Below, piece after piece: positions 50,370-60,750 of a DNA stretch of 64,000 bases. Numbering within the stretch: the stretch's first letter is position 1; every line of letters starts with the position of its first letter. Both the position numbers and the translations under genes were made by a program. The notes under the pieces are model-generated. The model had not been told where the DNA came from, did no database searches, and was given only the letters and a program-made list of their open reading frames with translations. Source of the stretch: Bifidobacterium breve (lineage in GTDB: Bacteria > Actinomycetota > Actinomycetes > Nanopelagicales > Nanopelagicaceae); contig CAMDCL010000001.1 of the NCBI GenBank assembly GCA_945890205.1, positions 1 to 64,000 on the forward strand, written 5' to 3'.

Positions 50370-51011
50370 TTACCAGAGTATTTGCGGTAAACCCTTTTGC
50401 ACCAACTTTTGATTAACCTGCGAGAAAGGGCAGGATCCAAAAAATCCTCGATATGCCGACAATGGACTTGGATGAACAGATGAAACAATGGATTCTTCGC
50501 GGAAAAACCCTTTGAGTTCAAGGGCTGAACCTCCCCACAAAACTGCGATGACATCTCTGTCGCCAAGAACCTGGGCAACCCGCATCGTGATTTGCTGCCA
50601 ACCTACTGTGTTATGAGCTAAGGAGCTTCCAACCTCGGTGCTAAGCACTCGATTAATGAGCATCACACCTTGATCGGCCCAATCGCTCAAGTCACCATTA
50701 GATCTCGTAACTCCAAGGTCTGTCTCTAACTCTTTGTAAATATTGCGAAGAGAAGCGGGAATAGTTTTTAATGAAGCATCAACTGAAAAGGCTAGGCCGT
50801 TAGCAACTCCCTTGGTCGGATATGGATCTTGTCCAAAGATGACAACGCGGGTTGAATCAACCGCCTGTGAGAGCGCTCTAAAAATGAAGTTGTACTCGGG
50901 GGCAACGTTTTTGTCGATGAGAAAGTGATCAATTCCTTCAATCACATCTTTGTGGAGTTCTAATTCAACCTGCCATTGCGGATGTAATTGATCAAATAGC
51001 GGCACGGGCAA
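50370..51011 (-). CDS. ung: Uracil-DNA glycosylase
   Basis: VVIFGQDPYPTKGVANGLAFSV; SSVHPSPLSAYRGFFG. Confidence 0.96.
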   Translation of the reverse strand: MPVPLFDQLHPQWQVELELHKDVIEGIDHFLIDKNVAPEYNFIFRALSQAVDSTRVVIFGQDPYPTKGVANGLAFSVDASLKTIPASLRNIYKELETDLGVTRSNGDLSDWADQGVMLINRVLSTEVGSSLAHNTVGWQQITMRVAQVLGDRDVIAVLWGGSALELKGFFREESIVSSVHPSPLSAYRGFFGSCPFSQVNQKLVQKGLPQILW

Positions 51012-51780
51012 AGTAGCGACCTGATTCTGGTGTAACTGTTATAGAAGTTCCAAATACAGCTGAAACATGTTCGGAGGTTATGACTTGATCTATTGGGCCT
51101 GAAACCGCGATTACCCCATCCTTAAGAAGAATTGCGTGGGTCGTTCCAACGGGAATCTCTTCTAGATGATGGGTAACCAAAATTGTTGCAGGAGCAAGAG
51201 GATCTGCCGCAAAAGTTGCAAAACGTCTTAGTAAATCCTCGCGTCCGCCAAGATCCAACCCAGCTGCTGGCTCATCTAGAAGCAGGAGTTCGGGATCGGT
51301 CATTAACGCTCTTGAGATTTGAACTCGCTTCTTCTCTCCCTCGCTCAGAGTTCCGTAGAGTCGATCTCCAAGTTCTCGGACACCGAAATTAGTTAGAAGC
51401 GCCATAGCTCTTGATTCATCCCAAAGATCATATGCCTCATTCCATCGTCCCAAGATGGCGTAGGCAGCGGTTAGGACAACATCCTTTACTCGTTCATCAT
51501 GCGGGATATCATCGGCGATTACCGAACCGCACAAACCGATTCGAGTCCTTAACTCAAAGAGATCAACCTTGCCCATCTGCTTATCCAGTACGGTGACCGA
51601 GCCCTGAGTGGGAAAGATCTTGGTTGCAAGGATTTGAAGGAGGGTGGACTTACCCGCTCCGTTCGGACCTAAAACTACCCACCGTTCTCCTTGGGAGATC
51701 GTAAAGTTGAGCGGTCCCAAAATAATCCGATCGCCCCGTCGAACAGAGACCTCGGTAAGAGTCAATACAGAGCTACTCAT
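50992..51780 (-). CDS. ABC transporter ATP-binding protein
   Basis: GPNGAGKSTLLQILA; LSEGEKKRVQISRALMTDPELLLLDEPAAGLD. Confidence 0.93.
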   Translation of the reverse strand: MSSSVLTLTEVSVRRGDRIILGPLNFTISQGERWVVLGPNGAGKSTLLQILATKIFPTQGSVTVLDKQMGKVDLFELRTRIGLCGSVIADDIPHDERVKDVVLTAAYAILGRWNEAYDLWDESRAMALLTNFGVRELGDRLYGTLSEGEKKRVQISRALMTDPELLLLDEPAAGLDLGGREDLLRRFATFAADPLAPATILVTHHLEEIPVGTTHAILLKDGVIAVSGPIDQVITSEHVSAVFGTSITVTPESGRYFARAAI

Positions 51781-51865
51781 AGATGCAAAAGATACTCGGT
51801 AGATGCATCAAAGAGCGTCAACCCTCACCTAAAGCAATAGTGATTCACGATAACCTTGCCCTCTT

Positions 51866-52381
51866 ATGGTTCTTACAAGGGAAAAAGGTGAGCAATTCAC
51901 TGGTCTCATCCTCCTAACAGGTGAGGATGCACAGGGGCTATCTAACGCTTTATTTCAGGCCCTGTCCCCTTTCTCAGTATCTGTTATTGACCTGGATCAA
52001 ATAATCATTAATAAGAGATTAATACTGACGGTTCATATTCTTCTTAATCCTGCTCACCAGGTTGCGATCGAAGAGGATTTAGAGTCGCTAGCTCTTTCAA
52101 CCAATGTTGATATCGCCTCAGTATTTTCTTACTCTGCCGCACTTACCACAGGACCAGAGTGCACAACTCTTTCCATAACCTCACCCAAATTGCATCCACG
52201 CACCCTTGCAACATTAACTGGGGAGATAAAGAAGCTGGGTGGAAATATTGAGAGTTTGGAGCGAAAAGGGTTGGAGCCAATTGAGATTGCGCTTCATATT
52301 TCAGGGATTGATGCACTTGTTTTACAAGGTGCACTGCAGCAAATGTCTGTTGAATCCGATGTAACTATCGCGGTGGCTTGA
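51866..52381 (+). CDS. Tandem ACT-domain protein (regulatory half of SerB2-like phosphatase)
   Basis: Two ACT-like repeats; directly upstream of the serB phosphatase ORF in another frame. Confidence 0.75.
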   Translation: MVLTREKGEQFTGLILLTGEDAQGLSNALFQALSPFSVSVIDLDQIIINKRLILTVHILLNPAHQVAIEEDLESLALSTNVDIASVFSYSAALTTGPECTTLSITSPKLHPRTLATLTGEIKKLGGNIESLERKGLEPIEIALHISGIDALVLQGALQQMSVESDVTIAVA

Positions 52382-52388
52382 GAAGTAT

Positions 52389-53027
52389 ATGAATACCCCC
52401 AAGCGCCTAGTTCAGTTTGATGTTGATTCGACCTTTATTCAACAGGAGGCGATCGAACTACTTGCAGCAAAGGCCGGTGTGTTTGAGCAGGTATCTGCGA
52501 TTACAGAATCTGCCATGCGGGGTGAGTTGGATTTTGCTGAAAGTCTCATCGCTCGCGTCGCCTTACTGGACGGGCTTTCAGAAAGGGTAATCAAAGAGGT
52601 ACAGGAGGAGATACTTCTAACAGATGGCGCCGCCGATTTAGTTGCACTTCTACATGAAAGAGGCGATTGTGTCTCACTAGTATCTGGTGGATTTATTAAC
52701 ATCATTAAACCTCTCATTTTGGATTTAAAGATTGATTGTTATAGAGCCAATACCCTCGAGATAAAGGATGGACGGTTGACCGGCAAGGTGATCCCTCCGA
52801 TTATTGACCGTTCAGCTAAAGGTGTTGCCCTACTGGAGTTTGCTGATATTTGTGGCGTCAATATGGCTGACACTGTAGCTATAGGCGATGGTGCAAATGA
52901 TTTAGACATGATGGCCCTTGCCGGCATCAGTATCGCATTTAATGCAAAACCCATAGTTGCTCAAATGGCAGATTATGAGATTAATGAAGCCTCACTCAAA
53001 TCTGTTGCACAGCTTTTGAAGCTATAA
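52389..53027 (+). CDS. serB: Phosphoserine phosphatase (HAD catalytic domain)
   Basis: [62 protein letters not shown]. Confidence 0.94.
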   Translation: MNTPKRLVQFDVDSTFIQQEAIELLAAKAGVFEQVSAITESAMRGELDFAESLIARVALLDGLSERVIKEVQEEILLTDGAADLVALLHERGDCVSLVSGGFINIIKPLILDLKIDCYRANTLEIKDGRLTGKVIPPIIDRSAKGVALLEFADICGVNMADTVAIGDGANDLDMMALAGISIAFNAKPIVAQMADYEINEASLKSVAQLLKL

Positions 53028-53870
53028 GCGACAGGCGTGAATATCTGTAACTAGAATTCCTCGTGCACCGAGGGCCCACAACTCATCCATCACTCGATTT
53101 GTTTCCTTACGAAGCACCATTGCTCGTACCGCAACCCAATCAGCCTTCTGTAAAGGTGAAATTGTTGGTGATTCAAGACCTGGAGTTATCGCACATGCTT
53201 TATCCACTAACTCCCTTGTGACATCGTAATCAAGCAACACGTAACGTCTGGCGATTACAACGCCTTGAAGCCGTCGAATGAGAACCTCTAACTCAGCTGG
53301 TATCGCAACCGAAGCTCGTTTAATTAGGATCGCTTCGCTAGACAGAATTGGCTCCCCAAAGGTTTGAAGCCCAGCTTGGCGCAAGGTATTTCCTGTACTC
53401 ACAACATCGGCGATCATGTCGGCGACTCCAAGTCGAACGCTACTTTCTACCGCACCATCAAGGCGGACAATCTGTGCCTGAATATTTAAAGCCTTCAGAC
53501 TATGTTCAACTAAACCCGGATAAGCGGTCGCGATCCTCTTGCCCGCTAAATCACTTGTCTTCCAATCCCTTCCGGTAGGTGCTGCAAAGCGAAATGTTGA
53601 ACCACCAAAATCCAAAGATAAAATCTCTTCTGCAAGTGCTGCTGAGTCGATCAGCAAATCCCGCCCGGTGATACCTGCCTCTAACTCTCCAGAGCCAACA
53701 TAAACTGCGATATCTCGAGGACGTAAGTAATAAAACTCAACACCGTTATCTGGATCAGCCAGTACTAGATCGCGACTATCGGTACGCTGACGATAGCCCG
53801 CTTCCTTCAAGATTGCGATAGAGCTCTCTGCAAGAGAGCCCTTGTTAGGAACCGCTACTCGTAACATCAT
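53022..53870 (-). CDS. hisG: ATP phosphoribosyltransferase (long form)
   Basis: [33 protein letters not shown]-terminal regulatory domain. Confidence 0.96.
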   Translation of the reverse strand: MMLRVAVPNKGSLAESSIAILKEAGYRQRTDSRDLVLADPDNGVEFYYLRPRDIAVYVGSGELEAGITGRDLLIDSAALAEEILSLDFGGSTFRFAAPTGRDWKTSDLAGKRIATAYPGLVEHSLKALNIQAQIVRLDGAVESSVRLGVADMIADVVSTGNTLRQAGLQTFGEPILSSEAILIKRASVAIPAELEVLIRRLQGVVIARRYVLLDYDVTRELVDKACAITPGLESPTISPLQKADWVAVRAMVLRKETNRVMDELWALGARGILVTDIHACRL

Positions 53871-53876
53871 CGCCCC

Positions 53877-54140
53877 TTATAGATACTTGTAAACATCATT
53901 GAGTGTTAAACCACGTGCGAGCATCATTGTTTGGAGATGATAAATCAACTGGCTTATCTCTTCCGCTAGCTCATCATCGCTTTGATGCTCAGCGGCCAAC
54001 CAAACCTCGCCCGCCTCCTCAAGAATCTTCTTTCCAATTGAGTGAACCCCAGAATCCAGTGCAGCAACCGTTGCCGAGCCTTCAGGCCGATCATTGGCCT
54101 TTTGAGACAACTCCACCCACAACTGATCAAAGGATTTCAT
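53877..54140 (-). CDS. hisE: Phosphoribosyl-ATP pyrophosphatase
   Basis: [50 protein letters not shown]. Confidence 0.96.
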   Translation of the reverse strand: MKSFDQLWVELSQKANDRPEGSATVAALDSGVHSIGKKILEEAGEVWLAAEHQSDDELAEEISQLIYHLQTMMLARGLTLNDVYKYL

Positions 54141-54152
54141 AGATGAAGTTTA

Positions 54153-54821
54153 CTAGAGCGAGCTCTTGCCCGTTGCGAATTCTCTGATGTCGACAACCAT
54201 CTGGGCCGGATCTGAGGCGCTAAACACCGCGCTGCCAACTACAAATGTATCCGCCCCAGCCTCAAGTGCGATCTCAATTGTTTGCATCGATACTCCGCCA
54301 TCAACCTGTAGCCAGATATCTCTGTCACCAATGAGCTCGCGCGTACGTCTAACCTTATCCATCATGTTCTCCATAAACTTTTGACCGCCAAATCCGGGCT
54401 CAACGGTCATAATCAGGAACATATCAACTAGCTCCAAACAATCCGCGTAATCATCGATGCTGGTATTGGGTTTGATTCCAAGGCTTGAGCGAGAGCCAGC
54501 AGCGCGAATGTTCCTTAAGGTTTGAGGGATATTTGCCGTTGCTTCTGCATGAATTGTTACTGAGGTACAGCCAATCTCGGCGTACTGAACCGCGATTGAA
54601 TCGACGTTGGCCACCATCAAATGTGCATCAACTGGTAGTGATGACTCCTTGATGATCTTAGAGGCGGCTTCAAAATCGAAGGTGAAGTTTGGGACAAAAA
54701 CATCATCCATAACATCCAAGTGAAGTAGATCTGAGACGGCGGCTATTCGATCAATCTCCTCATTTAATCGGGAGAAATCGGCGTTCAGGATGCTTGGGGT
54801 TATTCGAATCTCACGGCTCAT
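54153..54821 (-). CDS. rpe: Ribulose-phosphate 3-epimerase
   Basis: ITPSILNADFSRLNEEIDRI; HLDVMDDVFVPNFTF; MTVEPGFGGQKFM. Confidence 0.97.
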   Translation of the reverse strand: MSREIRITPSILNADFSRLNEEIDRIAAVSDLLHLDVMDDVFVPNFTFDFEAASKIIKESSLPVDAHLMVANVDSIAVQYAEIGCTSVTIHAEATANIPQTLRNIRAAGSRSSLGIKPNTSIDDYADCLELVDMFLIMTVEPGFGGQKFMENMMDKVRRTRELIGDRDIWLQVDGGVSMQTIEIALEAGADTFVVGSAVFSASDPAQMVVDIREFATGKSSL

Positions 54822-54830
54822 ACTTGGATT

Positions 54831-56201
54831 TTACTCGCTAACCTTTCTAAAAAGGGCGAGATACATCGCATCTGTACCGGTTTTATGTGTCCATAAGGAC
54901 ATCGCGCCGGAGCGTTGTGATTCAGAAAGGTTGTTGGGCAAAAAAGAGGTGATCTCAATCTGTTCCATCTGTGGGAAACGCTTCTTTAAATCTGATACCT
55001 GGATTGATGTTTCTGCAAGGTGTGGCGAACAGGTTGCATAACCTAGAACTCCACCAGTGGCTAAAGCTTTGACACCAGAATCAATCAGTTCACGTTGTAA
55101 CTGGGTTAGCTCTCGTAAATCCTGGAGCGTTCTACGCCAACGAACCTCAGGTCTACGACGTAAAGCACCTAGTCCGGTACATGGTGCATCAATTAAAATT
55201 GCATCAAATTTCTCAATCTGATTACCTATCTCTCGACCATCTCCAACTAAGACAGTGTCACCATGTACCACTTGTTTTACCAGATCTGCACGAGGGATGG
55301 ATATCTCATTGGCTGTAAACCGAACGCCTCTCTGGCGTGCGATGGCAGAGAGCAACGCCGCCTTTCCACCAGGGCCTGCACACATATCCAGCCATGAAGA
55401 ACCACCCGCTGCTGCTGCAAATACCGATGCAACAAGTTGAGAACCTTCATCCTGTACCCCGATCTTTCGGGATTTAATCAACTCTAAAGCGCCCGGATTA
55501 CCCTTCCAATGGGCACCATATGGCGAGAAGGTTGTTGGCTCTCCCCCAACATCAATTAAATCCTGTTGGGTAGAAAGACCTGGCCAGGAAACTAATGTGG
55601 GGATTGCGGCCTCATTGTTTATGGCCAAAGCTCTCTCTACCTCCTGCCAATCCTTCAAGAGATCAAAGTATGCAGAAACTATCCATTCTGGATGGGAGTA
55701 TTGAATAGCTAATCTCTCAACTGAATCAGATATGTGCGTTAACGGAGCAAACCATTCCTCTTGGCTCTTTCGAGTAACACTTCGCAGGAGTGCGTTAACA
55801 AAGCTCGCCTTCGACTCTCCCAGTCGCTTGCGCGCAACTTCGACAGTAGAGGCAACAGCGGCATGATCGGGAACGCGCATTTCATGAATCTGATGCACAC
55901 CCATTCTGCAAATATCGACTATGCCTGGATCGACTTCACCCCATGGCCGATCACTAATGTGTTGCAAAACCCAATCATGTTTACCTTGCATACGAATAGT
56001 TCCATATAAAAGCTCTGTTACAAGGGATCGATCCCGCTCCTCAAGTTTGCTGGCGTTGAGCGCTTGTGGCAAAAGTAGGTTTGAATAACCATTGTTGCGA
56101 TTAACTTCAGTTAACAGATCAAAAGCCAGAAGACGGGATGCTTCAGGTTTAGGCGATTTGAATGTATTCCTGCGCGGCTCAGCCAAAAGACTCTCCACCA
56201 T
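54831..56201 (-). CDS. rsmB: 16S rRNA (cytosine-C5)-methyltransferase RsmB
   Basis: NusB-like N-terminus; WLDMCAGPGGKAALLSAIA; DAPCTGLGALRRRPEVRWRR; GYATCSPHLAET. Confidence 0.95.
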   Translation of the reverse strand: MVESLLAEPRRNTFKSPKPEASRLLAFDLLTEVNRNNGYSNLLLPQALNASKLEERDRSLVTELLYGTIRMQGKHDWVLQHISDRPWGEVDPGIVDICRMGVHQIHEMRVPDHAAVASTVEVARKRLGESKASFVNALLRSVTRKSQEEWFAPLTHISDSVERLAIQYSHPEWIVSAYFDLLKDWQEVERALAINNEAAIPTLVSWPGLSTQQDLIDVGGEPTTFSPYGAHWKGNPGALELIKSRKIGVQDEGSQLVASVFAAAAGGSSWLDMCAGPGGKAALLSAIARQRGVRFTANEISIPRADLVKQVVHGDTVLVGDGREIGNQIEKFDAILIDAPCTGLGALRRRPEVRWRRTLQDLRELTQLQRELIDSGVKALATGGVLGYATCSPHLAETSIQVSDLKKRFPQMEQIEITSFLPNNLSESQRSGAMSLWTHKTGTDAMYLALFRKVSE

Positions 56202-57087
56202 TTAAACGAGCTCCGCGCGCCCAATCAATGGCATCCATCTCCTTCTTACCTGCAGGGACAACTCTCAGTAACTCAATTGCGGTTCCATTAGCACACCCCA
56301 CGAAAACGCAGTTGTTGAAAACTGCGATCGTGGCTTCAGGTATTAAATGATCTTGAGCTATCGTCGCCGCCGATACTTTAAATGGCTCTGACCTCCACAA
56401 ACACCACGCGCCTGGCTCGTAGGTGTAGGCACGTATGGCGTTAACAATGGTGTGGGCAGGCTTAGAAAAATCAATCAGAGCATCCTGCTTTGAAATCTTT
56501 GGCGCAAATGATGGAGCTCCTGTTTGCGGCGTAGGAGCTTGATCTCGCCCAATCATCTCTAGCGCCTTATCTATCGCCTCTACCCCACGATCGGCTAACC
56601 TTTGAAGAAGTTCAAAACTTCTCCATTGTGGCTCTATTGCAACTTCAATCTGAGCGAAAACAGGACCGGTGTCCATCCCTCTATCTAATTGAAAAACAGA
56701 GATCCCGGTTTGTACATCGCCGTTGAGTAAGGCGTGTTGGACCGGGGCTGCCCCTCGATACTGAGGTAACACTGAGAAATGTAGGTTTAAAAATCCGTAT
56801 TGTGGAAGATCCAGAATGGTCTGCGGCAAAAGAACTCCGTAGCCGATAGTGATAACACAATCTAGATCATTGATCACACCAATAAGTTCGCTGGATACCG
56901 AAGGCTTGACTAACGCGATCTTGTTCTGCTGCGCCCAATCGGCCACCGCAGTTTGTGTAAGTACGCGACCTCTTCCAGCTGGCTTATCGGGTTGGGTGAT
57001 AACCAGTTCTATTGTGTGTTTGCTAGAAAGTAACCACTCAAGGGTCGGTATCGCAACTTCCGGAGTAGCGGCTACTCCAAGACGCAT
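56179..57087 (-). CDS. fmt: Methionyl-tRNA formyltransferase
   Basis: YGVLLPQTILDLPQYGFLNLHFSVLPQYRGAAPVQHALLNGD. Confidence 0.96.
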   Translation of the reverse strand: MRLGVAATPEVAIPTLEWLLSSKHTIELVITQPDKPAGRGRVLTQTAVADWAQQNKIALVKPSVSSELIGVINDLDCVITIGYGVLLPQTILDLPQYGFLNLHFSVLPQYRGAAPVQHALLNGDVQTGISVFQLDRGMDTGPVFAQIEVAIEPQWRSFELLQRLADRGVEAIDKALEMIGRDQAPTPQTGAPSFAPKISKQDALIDFSKPAHTIVNAIRAYTYEPGAWCLWRSEPFKVSAATIAQDHLIPEATIAVFNNCVFVGCANGTAIELLRVVPAGKKEMDAIDWARGARLNGGESFG

Positions 57088-57647
57088 TATGTATTCCGTC
57101 CGAAGATCGTATGCGGCGAGTCCTTCACTTGGATGTTCTGTCCCTTTTCGGCGGCAAGATTAAACCACTCAGATTCACGAATCTCCTTCATCGCCAACTT
57201 TCGATTGTCAGCTGACAACTTATCTATGAAAAGAATGCCATTGAGGTGATCAGTCTCATGCTGAAGCGCACGAGCTAAAAACTCAGTTCCTTCGACGGTG
57301 ATTGGCTCTCCATACATATTAAAACCTTTGGCCACAGCTCTCATAGCTCTTGGAGTTTCATACCTTAACTCTGGAAAGGAGAGACATCCTTCCTCGCCAT
57401 CTTGCAACTCATCGCTCAGATCTAAAACAGGATTGATTAAATGGCCCAGAGCCTCATCAACATCCCACACAAATACTCGCAAAGAAACGCCAATCTGGGG
57501 TGCTGCTAATCCCGCCCCGGGCGCATCCAGCATCGTCTCGGTCAGATCCTTCACAAGAACACGTAACTCTTTATCAAAATCTACAACCGGGGATGCAGGA
57601 GTTGTGAGTACTGGATCGCCAAAGAAGCGAATTTCCTGAATCGACAT
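57087..57647 (-). CDS. def: Peptide deformylase
   Basis: GAGLAAPQIGVSLRVFV; EEGCLSFPELR; LQHETDHLNGILFIDKL. Confidence 0.97.
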   Translation of the reverse strand: MSIQEIRFFGDPVLTTPASPVVDFDKELRVLVKDLTETMLDAPGAGLAAPQIGVSLRVFVWDVDEALGHLINPVLDLSDELQDGEEGCLSFPELRYETPRAMRAVAKGFNMYGEPITVEGTEFLARALQHETDHLNGILFIDKLSADNRKLAMKEIRESEWFNLAAEKGQNIQVKDSPHTIFGRNT

Positions 57648-57667
57648 GTGCAGAGTCTATCAATGAC

Positions 57668-59551
57668 TCACAATGAATAAGGATCAATTCTTAGCGTCAG
57701 TAAATCCTTTTTCGAGATGCTTCGTTTCCTCTGTAGTTCATGCAGCACCTTTCCAAGTTCCGGCCACTGTTCATGAGAAACATGTATGACAATCTTTGCT
57801 TGGGATTTGGGCAAAACAGTCGGTCCATAGATACGTGTACTTGAAGGAATCCGACCTTCAGCAAAGGCCTTCTTTAATCCAGATGCAATCTGTGGCGCTG
57901 CCAACGCTTCCATCACCAATACCGCTGAGGCCACCTTCGGAGGTAGCGCAAGCTCCTCTCGTTCACCTAACTCTCTTTTGAGCAAAGGTGCCACATTCCA
58001 TCGAGCAACTGCAGCAACTATCGGATGAACCTCATCAAGTACAAGCAGCACACGACCTTTTTCTTGAATGAGAGAGGCGGTCTCAAAGATCAACTCGCGT
58101 GCTCGCTCCTGTCCGTTGATATCTGTGTGAGAGAAAAAACGCATCGCATCTAGAATGACGACCGCTGCATAACCACCTGGAATAATTGGTTGAGCCCCCG
58201 GTGTTGAAAGAACCAAGGATGGTTTGGCTTCGACTGAACTCTTAATGACATCTCCAGCTGAGATTACAACTGGATATCCAGGAAATGCTCTGGAAATCTC
58301 CTCAGCCGCGCGATCGATTCCACGTCCTGCAAGATATTGTTTGTCTCTTCCGCAAAAACGACATTTCCATGGTGAATGCGAAACACCACAATGCACACAT
58401 GTCGGAGCCTCTAACTTAGAAGTGACACTTAATCGACCGCCACAATCGCAGTAAGCAACATTTCTACAATGAGAACACAGAAGAGCGTTTCCATACCCTT
58501 TTCGTGGGGCCAAGAAAAGAACTGCGCCATGATTTAACGCCTTCTTGATCTCCGAGAAAATACGACCTGGCAGTAACGCTCCCTCAGAAGGAGAGTAGGC
58601 CTGTACATCTACATGAACCCGTTGACTAATGTACTTAATTTTCTTTTGATCAATTTGATATGCAACATTAAGAGATGGTGAAAATCCGGTATAAATCAGA
58701 GATATACACTCATTTTCAGAACGCAGTTGGGCAATCGTCGATGTGTTCCATCCAGGTGAGCGAATCTCATAATGATCGATGGAGGACTCTTTGTAGATTA
58801 TCAGCGTCTTAAGGTTTCCTACTGGCGCAAATACTGCGCTGCGTGTACCAACAACTATCGATGAGGACAGTCGTTGAGCTTGAAGATAATTTTGATACCT
58901 GGTCTCACGGTTCAGCGAACTAGTCAAGGCCAGGACCTTCTCAAAAGCAGCTGACAGAGCTGCGACTAGTTGCTCCACATCATTTTCATCAGGGGCAATG
59001 ATCAGTACCGAGCCGTTCTTCATCGCTGCCCGTACCAGCTCAACCATTTGCAGATGCGCTGGTTTATAGGGGGCAAAACTGTGAAAGATCGGTGTTGCTG
59101 CAGCTCCATTGCTCGCAGGTGGCGCAACAACGATGGGAAGGGATTTATCAACGCTTGCTACTCTAGGTGGAATTGCAGACCGAATCAGATCCCATGGATT
59201 ACAGCAGTAAAACTGCGCCGCCCCTTCAAAGAGCTTTAAAGTTGATCCCGTTGCAACCGCGTGGGGTGAGAGTACTTTGGTGATTGGTTTTAACCCACCC
59301 GCTCGATCAGGGTGGGCAACGCGCGAAGTGATAATTCCCTCGGTTTCGCGGCCACCAAATGGCAGTTGTACACGTACGCCGACAATTGCAGTATCGCTAA
59401 GTTTCTCCGGAACTATGTACTCATACAACTGATCTAAGTGAAAAACACCTGTATCTACTCGAACCCTTGCAACCGGACGTGATTGCGCTATCGGGCCAGA
59501 AGGAGCCGGAGCGACTTCAGCCTTTAATCGAAATAGACGAGGTGCTTCCAC
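57668..59551 (-). CDS. priA: PriA-like replication restart protein, apparently lacking a Walker A motif
   Basis: Located between def and metK; N-terminal VRVDTGVFHLDQLYEYIVPE; zinc-binding Cys clusters CSHCRNVAYCDCGG...CVHCG...CRFCG. Confidence 0.88.
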   Translation of the reverse strand: MEAPRLFRLKAEVAPAPSGPIAQSRPVARVRVDTGVFHLDQLYEYIVPEKLSDTAIVGVRVQLPFGGRETEGIITSRVAHPDRAGGLKPITKVLSPHAVATGSTLKLFEGAAQFYCCNPWDLIRSAIPPRVASVDKSLPIVVAPPASNGAAATPIFHSFAPYKPAHLQMVELVRAAMKNGSVLIIAPDENDVEQLVAALSAAFEKVLALTSSLNRETRYQNYLQAQRLSSSIVVGTRSAVFAPVGNLKTLIIYKESSIDHYEIRSPGWNTSTIAQLRSENECISLIYTGFSPSLNVAYQIDQKKIKYISQRVHVDVQAYSPSEGALLPGRIFSEIKKALNHGAVLFLAPRKGYGNALLCSHCRNVAYCDCGGRLSVTSKLEAPTCVHCGVSHSPWKCRFCGRDKQYLAGRGIDRAAEEISRAFPGYPVVISAGDVIKSSVEAKPSLVLSTPGAQPIIPGGYAAVVILDAMRFFSHTDINGQERARELIFETASLIQEKGRVLLVLDEVHPIVAAVARWNVAPLLKRELGEREELALPPKVASAVLVMEALAAPQIASGLKKAFAEGRIPSSTRIYGPTVLPKSQAKIVIHVSHEQWPELGKVLHELQRKRSISKKDLLTLRIDPYSL

Positions 59552-59554
59552 CGA

Positions 59555-60745
59555 TTACTTAACTGCGTTTTGTAGCGCTGATACTCGATCGGTTCGTTCC
59601 CATGCAAACTCTGGAAGCTCACGACCGAAGTGTCCGTATGCACTGGTCAATGAGTAAATGGGGCGCAAAAGCTCTAGATCTCTAATAATTGCCGCTGGGC
59701 GAAGATCAAAGGTAGAAAGAACCGCTTCTTGAATCTTTGCAACTGGAACACTTTCAGTACCAAATGTTTCCACAAAAACTCCAACCGGTTGCGCCTTACC
59801 TATTGCATACGCAACCTGCACCTCACATCGTCTGGCTAATCCAGCGGCTACAACATTCTTTGCTACCCAACGCATCGCATAGGCAGCGGAGCGATCTACC
59901 TTTGATGGATCCTTGCCACTGAAGGCTCCTCCACCGTGTCGGGCCATACCACCATACGTGTCCACAATAATTTTACGCCCCGTCAAACCTGCATCACCCA
60001 TAGGGCCACCAATAACAAAGCGACCTGTGGGATTAATCAAAGTACGTAGATCATTTCTAGGTAGATCAATCTTGGAGATGATCGGATTAATCACGTACTC
60101 GATAATTTCAGGGGTTAACTTCTTTACAACATCAACATCTTCTGAATGCTGACTTGAGATCACAACGGTATCTAATGCGATAGCGCGATCACCGTCATAC
60201 TCAATTGTTACCTGTGTTTTTCCATCTGGACGAAGGTATGCCAACTCTCCGGATTTACGAACCTTAGTCAATTGCTGGGCAAGTGCATGTGCTAACCAAA
60301 TAGGTAGCGGCATTAACTCCTTTGTATCATCGCACGCATACCCAAACATCAAACCTTGATCACCAGCACCTTGTAGATCCAGCGGATCAACAGCGGAGGT
60401 AACACGGTGCTCATACGCATCATCTACACCCTGAGCGATATCTTGTGATTGTTGTCCGATAGAGATTGAAACGCCACAACTGTTTCCATCAAAACCTTTA
60501 TCAGATGAGTCATAGCCAATATTAAGAACGGTGTCGCGAACGATTCCCATCACATCTGCATATCCATTAGTTGTTACCTCACCTGCAACATGCACCTGGC
60601 CGGTTGTGATAAGGGTTTCCACAGCCACTCGGCTCTTTGCATCTTGAGATAACAATGAATCCAAAACCGCATCTGAGATCGCATCTGCAATCTTGTCTGG
60701 ATGTCCTTCAGTTACAGATTCGGAGGTGAAAAGACGCTTTGACAT
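59555..60745 (-). CDS. metK: S-adenosylmethionine synthetase
   Basis: [59 protein letters not shown]. Confidence 0.98.
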   Translation of the reverse strand: MSKRLFTSESVTEGHPDKIADAISDAVLDSLLSQDAKSRVAVETLITTGQVHVAGEVTTNGYADVMGIVRDTVLNIGYDSSDKGFDGNSCGVSISIGQQSQDIAQGVDDAYEHRVTSAVDPLDLQGAGDQGLMFGYACDDTKELMPLPIWLAHALAQQLTKVRKSGELAYLRPDGKTQVTIEYDGDRAIALDTVVISSQHSEDVDVVKKLTPEIIEYVINPIISKIDLPRNDLRTLINPTGRFVIGGPMGDAGLTGRKIIVDTYGGMARHGGGAFSGKDPSKVDRSAAYAMRWVAKNVVAAGLARRCEVQVAYAIGKAQPVGVFVETFGTESVPVAKIQEAVLSTFDLRPAAIIRDLELLRPIYSLTSAYGHFGRELPEFAWERTDRVSALQNAVK

Positions 60746-60750
60746 AGTTT

